From NCBI GenBank assembly GCA_002298075.1, contig DBLW01000076.1, positions 1 to 8,716 on the forward strand: a DNA stretch of 8,716 nucleotides, read 5' to 3'. The notes beneath the pieces are model-generated. The model did not search any database and was not told where the DNA came from. It saw only the letters and a program-made list of their open reading frames with translations. This document shows, piece by piece, positions 1-5,615 of the stretch. The translations under genes were made by a program, and so were the position numbers. The DNA comes from Bacteroidales bacterium UBA714. Lineage in GTDB: Bacteria > Bacteroidota > Bacteroidia > Bacteroidales > UBA932. Positions within the stretch are counted from its first letter, which is position 1; each line of letters starts with the position of its first letter.

Positions 1-436
1 CCTCGTCAATCTCACGGTTATATATTTGCTCGGCTATTCGTTCCGCTGTCTTACGGTCTTTCGCCACACGATATAGCACATAGTGCGATGCGTCATGGTG
101 GGACAGTATGCCACGGATGTTGTTGCCGTCGGAGTACCATTCGTTGTTATCTTCCGAAATGTTGAAAATGTTATTGATAGTGCTACCGAGTATCCTGTAG
201 CCCTGCCTTCTGCCGTCCCACCTGCCGACATCGGCAAAAGCGATTATCACGCCTTCAACCTCTTTGTTAAGGTTCCCGCGCTCGTCATCGAGAAAGTCAT
301 TTACCACTTCTGCCCACTCACGGTCAGTAACGCAATAGTCTTCATCATCAATGGCCTCACGTTTACATTGTTGATATGCCTCTCTTGCGTCATCGTCAAG
401 ATAGATTTCGCTTGTCCAGATTATCAGTTTCTTCAT
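1..436 (-). CDS. Unnamed hypothetical protein, 3' end outside window
   Basis: This frame starts at an ATG (complement of 434-436) and stays open for 145 codons to the left edge, so the C-terminus is missing. The protein begins MKKLIIWTSEI. It has an acidic N-terminal half (DDDAREAY, DDEDYCVTDREW, FLDDERGN), then a beta-like core (VIIAFADVGRWDGRRQGY), and an aromatic/His-rich part (NEWYSDGNNIRGILSHHDASHYVLYR). No signal peptide or membrane segment is visible. The overall look (strongly acidic, about 150 residues, WDGRR motif, HHDASHY segment) resembles unnamed proteins I recall from gut plasmids and phages, but I cannot give a function. It lies 12 bases after the 64-residue gene on the same strand, so the two are probably cotranscribed from the leader at 644 onward. 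That it is a real gene is well supported; its function is unknown. Confidence 0.75.
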   Translation of the reverse strand, partial: MKKLIIWTSEIYLDDDAREAYQQCKREAIDDEDYCVTDREWAEVVNDFLDDERGNLNKEVEGVIIAFADVGRWDGRRQGYRILGSTINNIFNISEDNNEWYSDGNNIRGILSHHDASHYVLYRVAKDRKTAERIAEQIYNREIDE

Positions 437-448
437 AGCTATATCGTG

Positions 449-643
449 TTAGATTGTCGCCTGATTGTATATGCTTGGTTCTGAAGTCACGTTGTAGATA
501 TATTGTCCGCAACGCACGAGCAAAGCATCTTTGCCGTAGTACAACTTTTTCATGCCCTTGATAGAGCCGGAACGGTGAAAGTTCGGGAAACGGCTTATGT
601 TGCAACGCTTTCCTTGTTCGACTGTCATTTTCTTTGTCTGCAT
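449..643 (-). CDS. Small conserved-looking hypothetical protein, 64 aa
   Basis: The 64-codon frame runs from ATG (641-643) to TAA (449-451). The protein is basic and contains GKRCNISRFPNFHRSGS, then GMKKLYYGKDALLVRCGQYIYNVTS, which reads as a small compact beta fold. Two cysteines (C13 and C45) are present, with no metal-site spacing. An alternative ATG lies five codons downstream (MTVEQ). The upstream start is preferred because an AACATTCAAACA block lies 8 bases before it, matching the block found 9 bases before the ParB and PcfK starts. It is the first gene of a two-gene operon with the protein running off the left edge. Similar short proteins occur on Bacteroides mobile elements as I recall, but none has a known function. 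A longer-looking frame over 396-605 is its shadow. Confidence 0.7.
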   Translation of the reverse strand: MQTKKMTVEQGKRCNISRFPNFHRSGSIKGMKKLYYGKDALLVRCGQYIYNVTSEPSIYNQATI

Positions 644-900
644 ATCAGTATTGTTTGAATGTTTATTCTTCCCCTCCCGTTTATTGCTCCTTTCGGAGCC
701 GTCCGCGAGGGGTTTATCTGCGCATCACAAGGGCATCTTTCAAGGGAGCAAGTGACAAGGTTTTCAAGGCGATTTTTCCGGCTACCGGCAAAATTGCGCG
801 GAAACTCCGGCACGACCTTGGCTATGCTCCCCGATGCCAAACTTCGCGCCTATAAACCCGATCGGACTGGTTCAGGAGAGAGAATAATATGTGCAAAAGC
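644..900 (-). promoter_or_regulatory. Leader element L1 upstream of the small-gene operon
   Basis: This noncoding stretch precedes the 64-aa gene and matches the pcfK and parB leaders. Shared blocks on the plus strand are: AACATTCAAACA-like block (complement of 652-663) beside the start; the segment 732-756 (GGCATCTTTCAAGGGAGCA and on), which matches 3547-3573; CCTTGGC followed by AACTTCGC (840-847, 197 bases from the start codon), which matches the parB leader at 5808-5815. In mRNA sense, CCCCTC (707-712) can pair with GAGGGG (671-676), enclosing a hairpin with arms GCTCC and GGAGC (686-690, 695-699) and a GAAA tetraloop. A second inverted repeat lies at 773-793 (CCGG arms plus TTTT/AAAA arms, one mismatch). 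I see no clear Bacteroides-type promoter at its upstream end. The upstream boundary is approximate. Confidence 0.55.
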
Positions 901-997
901 ACCACTAATTTTATTATTAGGGGTTTTCTATATCCACCTAAGCAATTTATCTTCCTTTCACATAATTGTCCCTAACAAGTGAATGAATAAAGAAAAA

Positions 998-1024
998 ATC
1001 GGTAATTTTGCAAGAATTACCGAT
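998..1024 (+). promoter_or_regulatory. Promoter -7 box inside a perfect inverted repeat (HD gene operator)
   Basis: Two perfect 10-base arms, ATCGGTAATT (998-1007) and AATTACCGAT (1015-1024), are separated by 7 bases. The left arm runs into TAATTTTG (1003-1010), an exact match to the Bacteroides -7 consensus TAnnTTTG. No convincing TTTG at -33 is present. Transcription would begin near 1017, about 60 bases before the ATG at 1079. A palindrome on top of a -7 box is the usual arrangement for a repressor site; alternatively it could form a hairpin at the 5' end of the transcript. The repeat itself is certain, its role is inferred. Confidence 0.55.
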
Positions 1025-1078
1025 ATTGACAAAGGCAAAGCCATTAATAAGAGGACTAGATTAGAAAACATAATTTCA

Positions 1079-1687
1079 ATGAATACCGGACTGACATTAT
1101 ATATAGAAAGGGAAATCCTGCCCAGATACAACGGATTCGACAAGGCACACCGGGAGGATCATGCCCGCATGGTTATCAAGCAGAGCCTTGAGATCGCACG
1201 GTATTACGCCGTCAACATAGAAATGGTATATGCCATAGCAGCATTTCATGATTTAGGGCTTGCCATTGACAGAAAGACCCATCACCTTGAATCCGGTCGA
1301 ATAGTACGGAAAGATCAGCGATTGCATGAGTGGTTCACACAAGAGGAAATCGAGACTATGGCACAGGCTGTCGAAGACCACCGGGCATCGTCCGACCATG
1401 AACCGCGAAGCATTTACGGTAAGATTGTCGCCGAAGGAGACCGCTACATCGAACCGGAGAAGATAATCGAGCGGACAATTCAATACGGACTCGACCATTA
1501 TCCAGAACTTGACAAAGAGGGCCACTGGCAGCGCACACTCGACCACCTGCATGAGAAATATGCCGAAGGCGGCTATCTGAAACTATGGTTCCCGGAATCA
1601 CCGAATGTAGAAAGGCTCAATTCACTCCGTGAGATTATAAAGGACGAATCCCAGCTGCGCCGGATTTTCGACAAAATCTGGTTATAA
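1079..1687 (+). CDS. HD-domain phosphohydrolase-like protein
   Basis: The protein carries a full set of HD-superfamily metal ligands. In the numbering of the longest frame (ATG at 983, 234 residues) these are H60 (REDHARM), H89-D90 (AAFHDLG), H133 (VEDHRAS) and D153 (AEGDRYI). HD proteins are metal-dependent phosphohydrolases acting on nucleotides or related phosphoesters; the substrate here cannot be told. The start at 1079 (202 residues, MNTGLTLYIEREILPRY) is preferred over 983: the family as I recall it begins near YIEREILPRY, the extra 32 residues are Lys-rich and AT-rich, and they would be encoded across a perfect inverted repeat with a -7 box. The region just before 1079 is A-rich, as expected for Bacteroidales. 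The gene ends with tandem stops TAA-TAG. It is the only plus-strand gene here and converges with pcfJ, so it is probably independently regulated cargo. It is cytoplasmic, with no signal peptide or membrane segment. Confidence 0.85.
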   Translation: MNTGLTLYIEREILPRYNGFDKAHREDHARMVIKQSLEIARYYAVNIEMVYAIAAFHDLGLAIDRKTHHLESGRIVRKDQRLHEWFTQEEIETMAQAVEDHRASSDHEPRSIYGKIVAEGDRYIEPEKIIERTIQYGLDHYPELDKEGHWQRTLDHLHEKYAEGGYLKLWFPESPNVERLNSLREIIKDESQLRRIFDKIWL

Positions 1688-1700
1688 TAGGTAATACCGG

Positions 1701-1737
1701 CAAAAGCCTTGCCCGAACCTCTCGGCCCGGGCAAAGC
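1701..1737 (-). terminator. Hairpin between convergent HD gene and pcfJ, likely terminator
   Basis: Arms GCCTTGCCCG (1706-1715) and CGGGCAAAGC (1728-1737) pair over 10 positions with one mismatch and a 12-base loop. On the minus strand, the transcript of pcfJ (stop at 1749) would form this hairpin directly followed by TTTT (1702-1705). On the plus strand no T run follows. It fits a pcfJ terminator, which may also slow transcription coming from the HD gene. Confidence 0.6.
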
Positions 1738-1748
1738 GGTCAGTAACA

Positions 1749-3029
1749 TCAAGCGGACATGCGTTCCTTGATTTCCTTATCTTGCGATGCGGCTTTGACT
1801 ATCAGATGTATGTTGCGTTTCATCAGATTTACAATTCGATCGTGGTATGCGGAGGGCTGGTTTTGCAATCCACGGCACTGCTGAATGGTCATTGCGTCAA
1901 GATTGATTTCTATTGTCTCCATTCTTTTTCCATTGACAGTTGCAGAGAGTATCAGAGAATTGCTTCGCATGGCATAGTTACCATGCCCCACGCAATGATG
2001 CAGTTCCGCACCCTCAATGATATGTTCCCTCACACTTTCCAAGACTCTTATGGTTATTTCGTTGTCAGTTACAGCCACACCAAAGAACTTGCCTTTCATT
2101 TCACGGAACGCATCCTCTTTTTGAACGGCCTCTTTGAGTTCTCGCTCCAGTTTTTCTTTTTTCTCAACGAACTGCACTTTGCGTAACCAATGGTCATGGG
2201 CATCTTTTATGTCGGTAGGCATTATGTATTTAGGAGAATGAGTGTCTTTTCCAATTCTTTTAAGCAGACACATCATGTCATGCCAATTCTCTCCGTCATT
2301 GACAATGTATCCGTGTCGTTGGCATATCAGTATTGACGGCCAGTAATCAAACAACGAGGCTGACTTGACTGCCTCCCGGAGCAATTCTATCTGTCCCATT
2401 TTCAAAAGGCACTCAATCCTGTTGCTGGAAAGAATGGAACAAAAGAATGTGTTGGGCGTTATTCCGTGAAAGTTCCCTTTGAAGCCGTTACGTCTGATTT
2501 CCGGAATGACACTCATATAGGGATATAGGATTGGATTTGGGTCGTATGCCCCATACTGATTTCGGTTCCTTATCTCAAGCCGTGAGCCGTAAGACCATTT
2601 GTCAAGATAATATCCCATACCTCGGAGAATTGCCATATATGTGCATGTACCTTTTGCGTCTATCCACTGCTGAATGACCTCGTATGCGGAATACTGCGCT
2701 TTGTCGCCAACGGAAATGTTGACGTGTACCATGAATATGCGTATAACCTGATATTCCTGACAACGAGTGACTATACCGTAATAATCATAATCTCTGATTT
2801 TTCGGGTGCGTGTCTCAATAGGCTCCAAACGATAGCCGCAATGTGGACATCTCTTTTCAGCAGATTTAATGACACCTCCACAGTGGGTGCAATAATATCC
2901 TTTGCTGCGTTTGACAGCTTTGTGGCTGAAGCAATGTTTTGTAGCATAAGCCATCTGTTTTTCTGTCATTGGAGGCAATGTGGCAGAAAGCTCCACAATG
3001 CGTCTTTGTTTTTCATTTTTAGGTTTCAT
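1749..3029 (-). CDS. pcfJ: PcfJ-like conjugation-associated protein
   Basis: The 426-residue protein has the layout of PcfJ-family proteins found beside PcfK in Firmicutes and Bacteroidales conjugative elements; their molecular role is not established. Near the N-terminus is a zinc ribbon, C47-x2-C50 and C61-x2-C64 (YYCTHCGG, KRCPHCGYR), with a further C33 upstream. A long middle region is rich in aromatic and basic residues. Around residues 288-312 lies a Lys/Glu-rich helix likely to form a short coiled coil. The conserved PcfJ core follows: GKFFGVAV (313-320), then AELHHCVGHGNY (341-352), and METIEINL with QQCRGLQNQ (C385). The HHC and later Cys/Arg residues look like an active or metal site. 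The start at 3029 lies 5 bases after the pcfK stop, so the two are translationally coupled. A hairpin ends the operon at 1701-1737. The family assignment is firm; the gene symbol is given by family. Confidence 0.85.
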   Translation of the reverse strand: MKPKNEKQRRIVELSATLPPMTEKQMAYATKHCFSHKAVKRSKGYYCTHCGGVIKSAEKRCPHCGYRLEPIETRTRKIRDYDYYGIVTRCQEYQVIRIFMVHVNISVGDKAQYSAYEVIQQWIDAKGTCTYMAILRGMGYYLDKWSYGSRLEIRNRNQYGAYDPNPILYPYMSVIPEIRRNGFKGNFHGITPNTFFCSILSSNRIECLLKMGQIELLREAVKSASLFDYWPSILICQRHGYIVNDGENWHDMMCLLKRIGKDTHSPKYIMPTDIKDAHDHWLRKVQFVEKKEKLERELKEAVQKEDAFREMKGKFFGVAVTDNEITIRVLESVREHIIEGAELHHCVGHGNYAMRSNSLILSATVNGKRMETIEINLDAMTIQQCRGLQNQPSAYHDRIVNLMKRNIHLIVKAASQDKEIKERMSA

Positions 3030-3034
3030 AATTT

Positions 3035-3451
3035 TTAATCATCAAAGAGTGAGAGGGTTGCCTGTGCTTCTGATTTGGGCGCACTTGTCTTGGCTTTCGG
3101 TTTGTTGGAGTTTGACCGCAGTTTGGCAAGTTCCTCCTGCTGATACTGACGAATGGCTTCTTGATATGCTTCGCGCTTATCTTCCTCGGTCAGTTGCACC
3201 CTTGCTGCGCATACAACATGAGCACTTATCTTTGTTCCGGGGTCTAAATTCTCGGTATAGAAGTGTATCACTTGTCCGTAGATTTCTTCCTTTGCCACTA
3301 TTTGTGAGCCACTTGCCTTTACCCAGTTCAGCAGATAGGTGATGCAGTCCTCTAAGGTTCTTTCTGACTTGTTGTAGATTTCGGCAAACATCGGGTCTGC
3401 CTCCACTTGCCCATTGATATAGGCTTCGATGTGTTTCTTGAACGCTTCCAT
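3035..3451 (-). CDS. pcfK: PcfK-like protein (AcrIIA9-related family)
   Basis: The 138-residue protein is mostly helical and acidic. Its N-terminus (MEAFKKHIEAYINGQVEADP, FAEIYNKSERTLEDCITYLL), a central YGQVIHFYTEN, and VQLTEEDKREAYQEAI followed by a QYQQEELAK helix are typical of the PcfK-like family encoded just before PcfJ. The tail from about residue 112 is Lys/Ser/Pro-rich and probably disordered, ending TLSLFDD. From memory, public annotation of Bacteroidales members links this family to the Cas9 inhibitor AcrIIA9; that link cannot be tested here and does not show that this copy inhibits Cas9. The start is supported by AACATCTTAAAA exactly 9 bases upstream, as at parB. It is the first gene of the pcfK-pcfJ operon, behind leader L2. 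The end TLSLF resembles a sliding-clamp-binding motif (see findings). Confidence 0.8.
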   Translation of the reverse strand: MEAFKKHIEAYINGQVEADPMFAEIYNKSERTLEDCITYLLNWVKASGSQIVAKEEIYGQVIHFYTENLDPGTKISAHVVCAARVQLTEEDKREAYQEAIRQYQQEELAKLRSNSNKPKAKTSAPKSEAQATLSLFDD

Positions 3452-3718
3452 TGTTGGAGATTTTAAGATGTTACTGACTTATCGGCTCATCTTTTCCCTA
3501 TTTTTCAGACCTTTTGGTCCGTCGGAGGGCTGTCTGACCGATTTCAGGCATTTCAAGGGAGGCGAAAGCGGACAATAAGGCAAATTCACGGTGACAACCG
3601 TGACCTCCAGCTCTGATTTGACATTTGGCCCGGCCTCCAACTTTGCGGTGACAATCGACGGACGGCATCTCCCGGATCACAGACACAGGATTATAAGCGG
3701 AATATCCGCAGGTTATAA
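3452..3718 (-). promoter_or_regulatory. Leader element L2 upstream of pcfK-pcfJ
   Basis: No convincing gene is present. Blocks shared with the parB leader, in plus-strand terms: TTTTAAGATGTT (3461-3472) 9 bases from the start codon in both; a CCCT/AGGG pair (3496-3499, 3526-3529) interleaved with TCAGAC/GTCTGA (3505-3510, 3532-3537); AACTTTGC (3639-3646); ACGGACGGCATCT (3658-3670); ACAGGATTATAA (3685-3696). Segment 3547-3573 matches L1. A further hairpin TCACGGT-gaca-ACCGTGA lies at 3586-3603. The elements run in the same order and at similar distances from the ATG as in L3, so the leaders are paralogous. Whether it acts as RNA (leader, attenuator) or as DNA (operator) is open. Confidence 0.6.
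3691..3718. repeat. TTATAA-flanked inverted repeat at the upstream end of L2
   Basis: TTATAA (3691-3696), GCGGA (3697-3701), a 3-base centre, TCCGC (3705-3709), a 3-base AGG bulge, then TTATAA (3713-3718). The arms pair over 11 bases apart from the bulge. It lies about 245-265 bases upstream of pcfK, where a promoter or operator for the leader would be expected. The minus-strand text CTTTTATAACCTGCG here resembles CTTTTATACCGCTGCG upstream of parB (around 6224-6238). Confidence 0.45.
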
Positions 3719-3860
3719 AAGGCTGATAGACATTAAACCAGGATTCATCAACAGTGACCCCGTTGATTATAAGAGTAAATGAAATGGGATAAACAGTATA
3801 AGAGGCTTGGGCGCCCCGGAATGGAGCCGCCGGCATAAATGGATATACCGGTGTGGTCAG
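3719..3860. other. Noncoding stretch, no feature recognised
   Basis: About 140 bases between the L2 inverted repeat and the parB terminator. A minus-strand frame crosses it (3498-3836), but it also runs through the conserved leader blocks and shows no domain. Any promoter for pcfK-pcfJ should lie here or in the repeat next to it. TATAAT-like strings occur on the minus strand, but the Bacteroides TAnnTTTG box is not found. Confidence 0.4.
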
Positions 3861-3895
3861 AATAAAGAAAGCAGAGGCCGTATGACAGCCCCTGC
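3861..3895 (-). terminator. Rho-independent terminator of the parB-like gene
   Basis: In mRNA sense, GCAGGGGC (complement of 3888-3895) pairs with GCCTCTGC (complement of 3871-3878) over 8 bases including one G-U pair, with a 9-base loop, followed by a T-rich tail TTTCTTTATT (complement of 3861-3870). It begins 22 bases after the parB stop. It separates parB transcription from pcfK-pcfJ. Confidence 0.7.
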
Positions 3896-3917
3896 AATCG
3901 TCGTATGATTATGGATA

Positions 3918-5615
3918 TTAAGCCGCTTCCTCGTTGCTTTCTTCTTCCGATGCTTCGTTTGCCTCCGCAGTCGGCTCCTCGTTTTTGGGCATGAGAGCAG
4001 CTTTTCTTTCCTCTATGCGCTGATGCCGTTTCTCATAGACCTCGTTATAGCCTTTCTCAATCTCGGCAAGCTGTTCGGGCATGTGCTTCTTTGCGAAGCC
4101 GAGCAGCAGTTTTGCAACCGTGTTGCTCCCGAATGCCTCCTTGAAATTAGCTATAAGATAGTCCCTGCGGATTACAGCCTTTGTCTTGGCGTTGAGATTG
4201 CTGACTATCTCCATTTTTTCATCATCGGAAAGACAGCCTGCCTGCTTCTCGGTAAGTCCCACAGCCGAGAAATGTTCCTTTCGGAGCGATGAGAGCATGA
4301 AATAATACACCATTCTTTCCTCGTCCTGCCCGAACTTGGTCTCGGTCATGTCGGCCTCAAGGATTTGCTTCTTGGTGTCTGCCACGGTTTTCTCCACGGC
4401 GATTTCCTTGTTGCGCATGTCTTGTTTCTCGAGTTTCACTATGGGGTCGTCCGCCTTGTTGTCGGCAGTGCCGTCCATGGAAGCCTCGGACGGCTTCATC
4501 GCATATCCTATGCTTATGTCATTTTTTTCAATGACAATATAGACAATGATTTCTCCGTTCTCTGCCCTTGCATTGACTTCCTCCACGGCATAGTTATACT
4601 CGGAAAGGTCTTGTTCATACTCCGAATGTGCCTCTGCGAAGTCTTCGGGAGTTTCGTATTCCTCCGCAGTCGGTTCCTGCGGCATTGCAGGGTACGGCTG
4701 AATATATGTGTTTGGAGTTTCAATCTCATGTCCCATAGCCGAAAGACGCTCAATCGCCGCATCGTTTGTGCCAAATCGCCCTTGTCGCAAAGGGTAGGCA
4801 GGATATAGGGCTATCATATCCACTGCCTTGTCAACGAGATACGATGTGTTCATATCCTCAAGGCATTTGCGGTTGGTACATTTTCCACAAGTTCCCTCGC
4901 AGAAAAGCAGTAGGTTCTTGGTGTTATGGGGGCATGAGGCACACATTCCCTTGTCAAATGAGTAACGCTCAAGGTCGGTTGTGAAATTCTGCTCTATGCG
5001 CCTTGCGACCTCGGAGGCTTTCAGCCCACGCCATGAGCCGTAGCCGTAAGAATTTTCGCAGAGGTGCTTTTCGTAAACCTCTTTCTGAATGTCCGTTCCG
5101 TATCTGCATATTTCGGAAGCCACGCTCATTGTGATAGCGTCAGCCTCCAGCAGTTGCGCTATTTCGGGGATAAGTGATGTGAATTTCAGTCGGGTGCGTA
5201 TGTATGCCTCGGACTTGCCGAACTGCACAGCCAATGACTGCACATCGTATCTTCCGCTGTCCATGAGGCTCTGGTATGCGTTTGCTTCCTCAATCGGCGA
5301 GACATCCTCACGCTGAAGGTTCTCGGTGACGGCGATTTCAACCGCTTCATCATCGGTAACATCGTATATGTCGGCAGGGATAGTCTCAAGTCCTGCCATG
5401 ACGGACGCACGGTATCTTCGCTCCCCGAAGATAATCTCGTAGCGGTCGGTGTCCGCTATGGGGCGTAGGCCGATTTGCTGAAGGACACCCTGCGAGGCGA
5501 TGCTGTCGGAGAGTTCCTTGAGGGCTGCCTCGTCAAAGGTCTTGCGAGGGTTGAATGTGCTCGGCTGAATGAGTGCGAGTGATACGTTTTCTTTTCTGAC
5601 TGCTTTGGTCTCCAT
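3918..5615 (-). CDS. ParB/KorB-like DNA-binding protein with Cys cluster
   Basis: The 565-residue protein begins with a ParB N-terminal (ParB/Srx-fold) domain at about residues 8-105: NPRKTF (22-27), the box II motif GERRYRA (64-70), and the box III motif TENLQRED (97-104), which in ParB proteins forms the CTP-binding pocket. A helix-turn-helix follows at about 122-155 (YDVQSLAVQFGKSEAYIRTR). Residues 225-251 hold six cysteines, CxxC-x10-C-x3-C-x2-C-x4-C, suggesting a zinc or Fe-S site absent from chromosomal ParB. A long acidic linker (about 310-400) and a helical, charged C-terminus (about 430-545) end in a Glu-rich tail, EEAA. It is about twice the usual ParB length. It should bind element DNA for partition or for global repression. 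No ParA-type ATPase is visible. The start is supported by AACATCTTAAAA 9 bases upstream. It stands alone between its own leader and terminator. Confidence 0.88.
   Translation of the reverse strand: METKAVRKENVSLALIQPSTFNPRKTFDEAALKELSDSIASQGVLQQIGLRPIADTDRYEIIFGERRYRASVMAGLETIPADIYDVTDDEAVEIAVTENLQREDVSPIEEANAYQSLMDSGRYDVQSLAVQFGKSEAYIRTRLKFTSLIPEIAQLLEADAITMSVASEICRYGTDIQKEVYEKHLCENSYGYGSWRGLKASEVARRIEQNFTTDLERYSFDKGMCASCPHNTKNLLLFCEGTCGKCTNRKCLEDMNTSYLVDKAVDMIALYPAYPLRQGRFGTNDAAIERLSAMGHEIETPNTYIQPYPAMPQEPTAEEYETPEDFAEAHSEYEQDLSEYNYAVEEVNARAENGEIIVYIVIEKNDISIGYAMKPSEASMDGTADNKADDPIVKLEKQDMRNKEIAVEKTVADTKKQILEADMTETKFGQDEERMVYYFMLSSLRKEHFSAVGLTEKQAGCLSDDEKMEIVSNLNAKTKAVIRRDYLIANFKEAFGSNTVAKLLLGFAKKHMPEQLAEIEKGYNEVYEKRHQRIEERKAALMPKNEEPTAEANEASEEESNEEAA

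Noticed and set aside
625..840. 71-codon minus-strand frame over leader L1
   Set aside because: It overlaps the 64-aa gene start and the conserved leader blocks and shows no protein-like features.
902..923. Weak hairpin CTAAT/ATTAG followed by TTTT
   Set aside because: Only five A/T-rich pairs with a mismatch beyond them, and no plus-strand gene upstream to terminate.
983..1078. ATG at 983 as start of the HD gene
   Set aside because: The 32 added residues would be encoded across a perfect inverted repeat containing a -7 box and are not part of the family core as I know it; 1079 is preferred.
3591..3782. Plus-strand frame with Thr/Val-rich text (TTVTSSSDLTFGPASNF), loosely like a frame in the parB leader (SGLNFADSKITATVTDG)
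   Set aside because: I considered a decayed repeat-domain protein gene. The likeness is in DNA blocks shared by the leaders, and the frames have no continuing coding sequence or start context.
3498..3836. 112-codon minus-strand open frame inside the pcfK leader
   Set aside because: It crosses the conserved leader blocks, has no recognisable domain, and its codons follow the structured noncoding repeats. It shares only a short MPSV-like string with the frame in the parB leader, which follows from leader homology at the DNA level.
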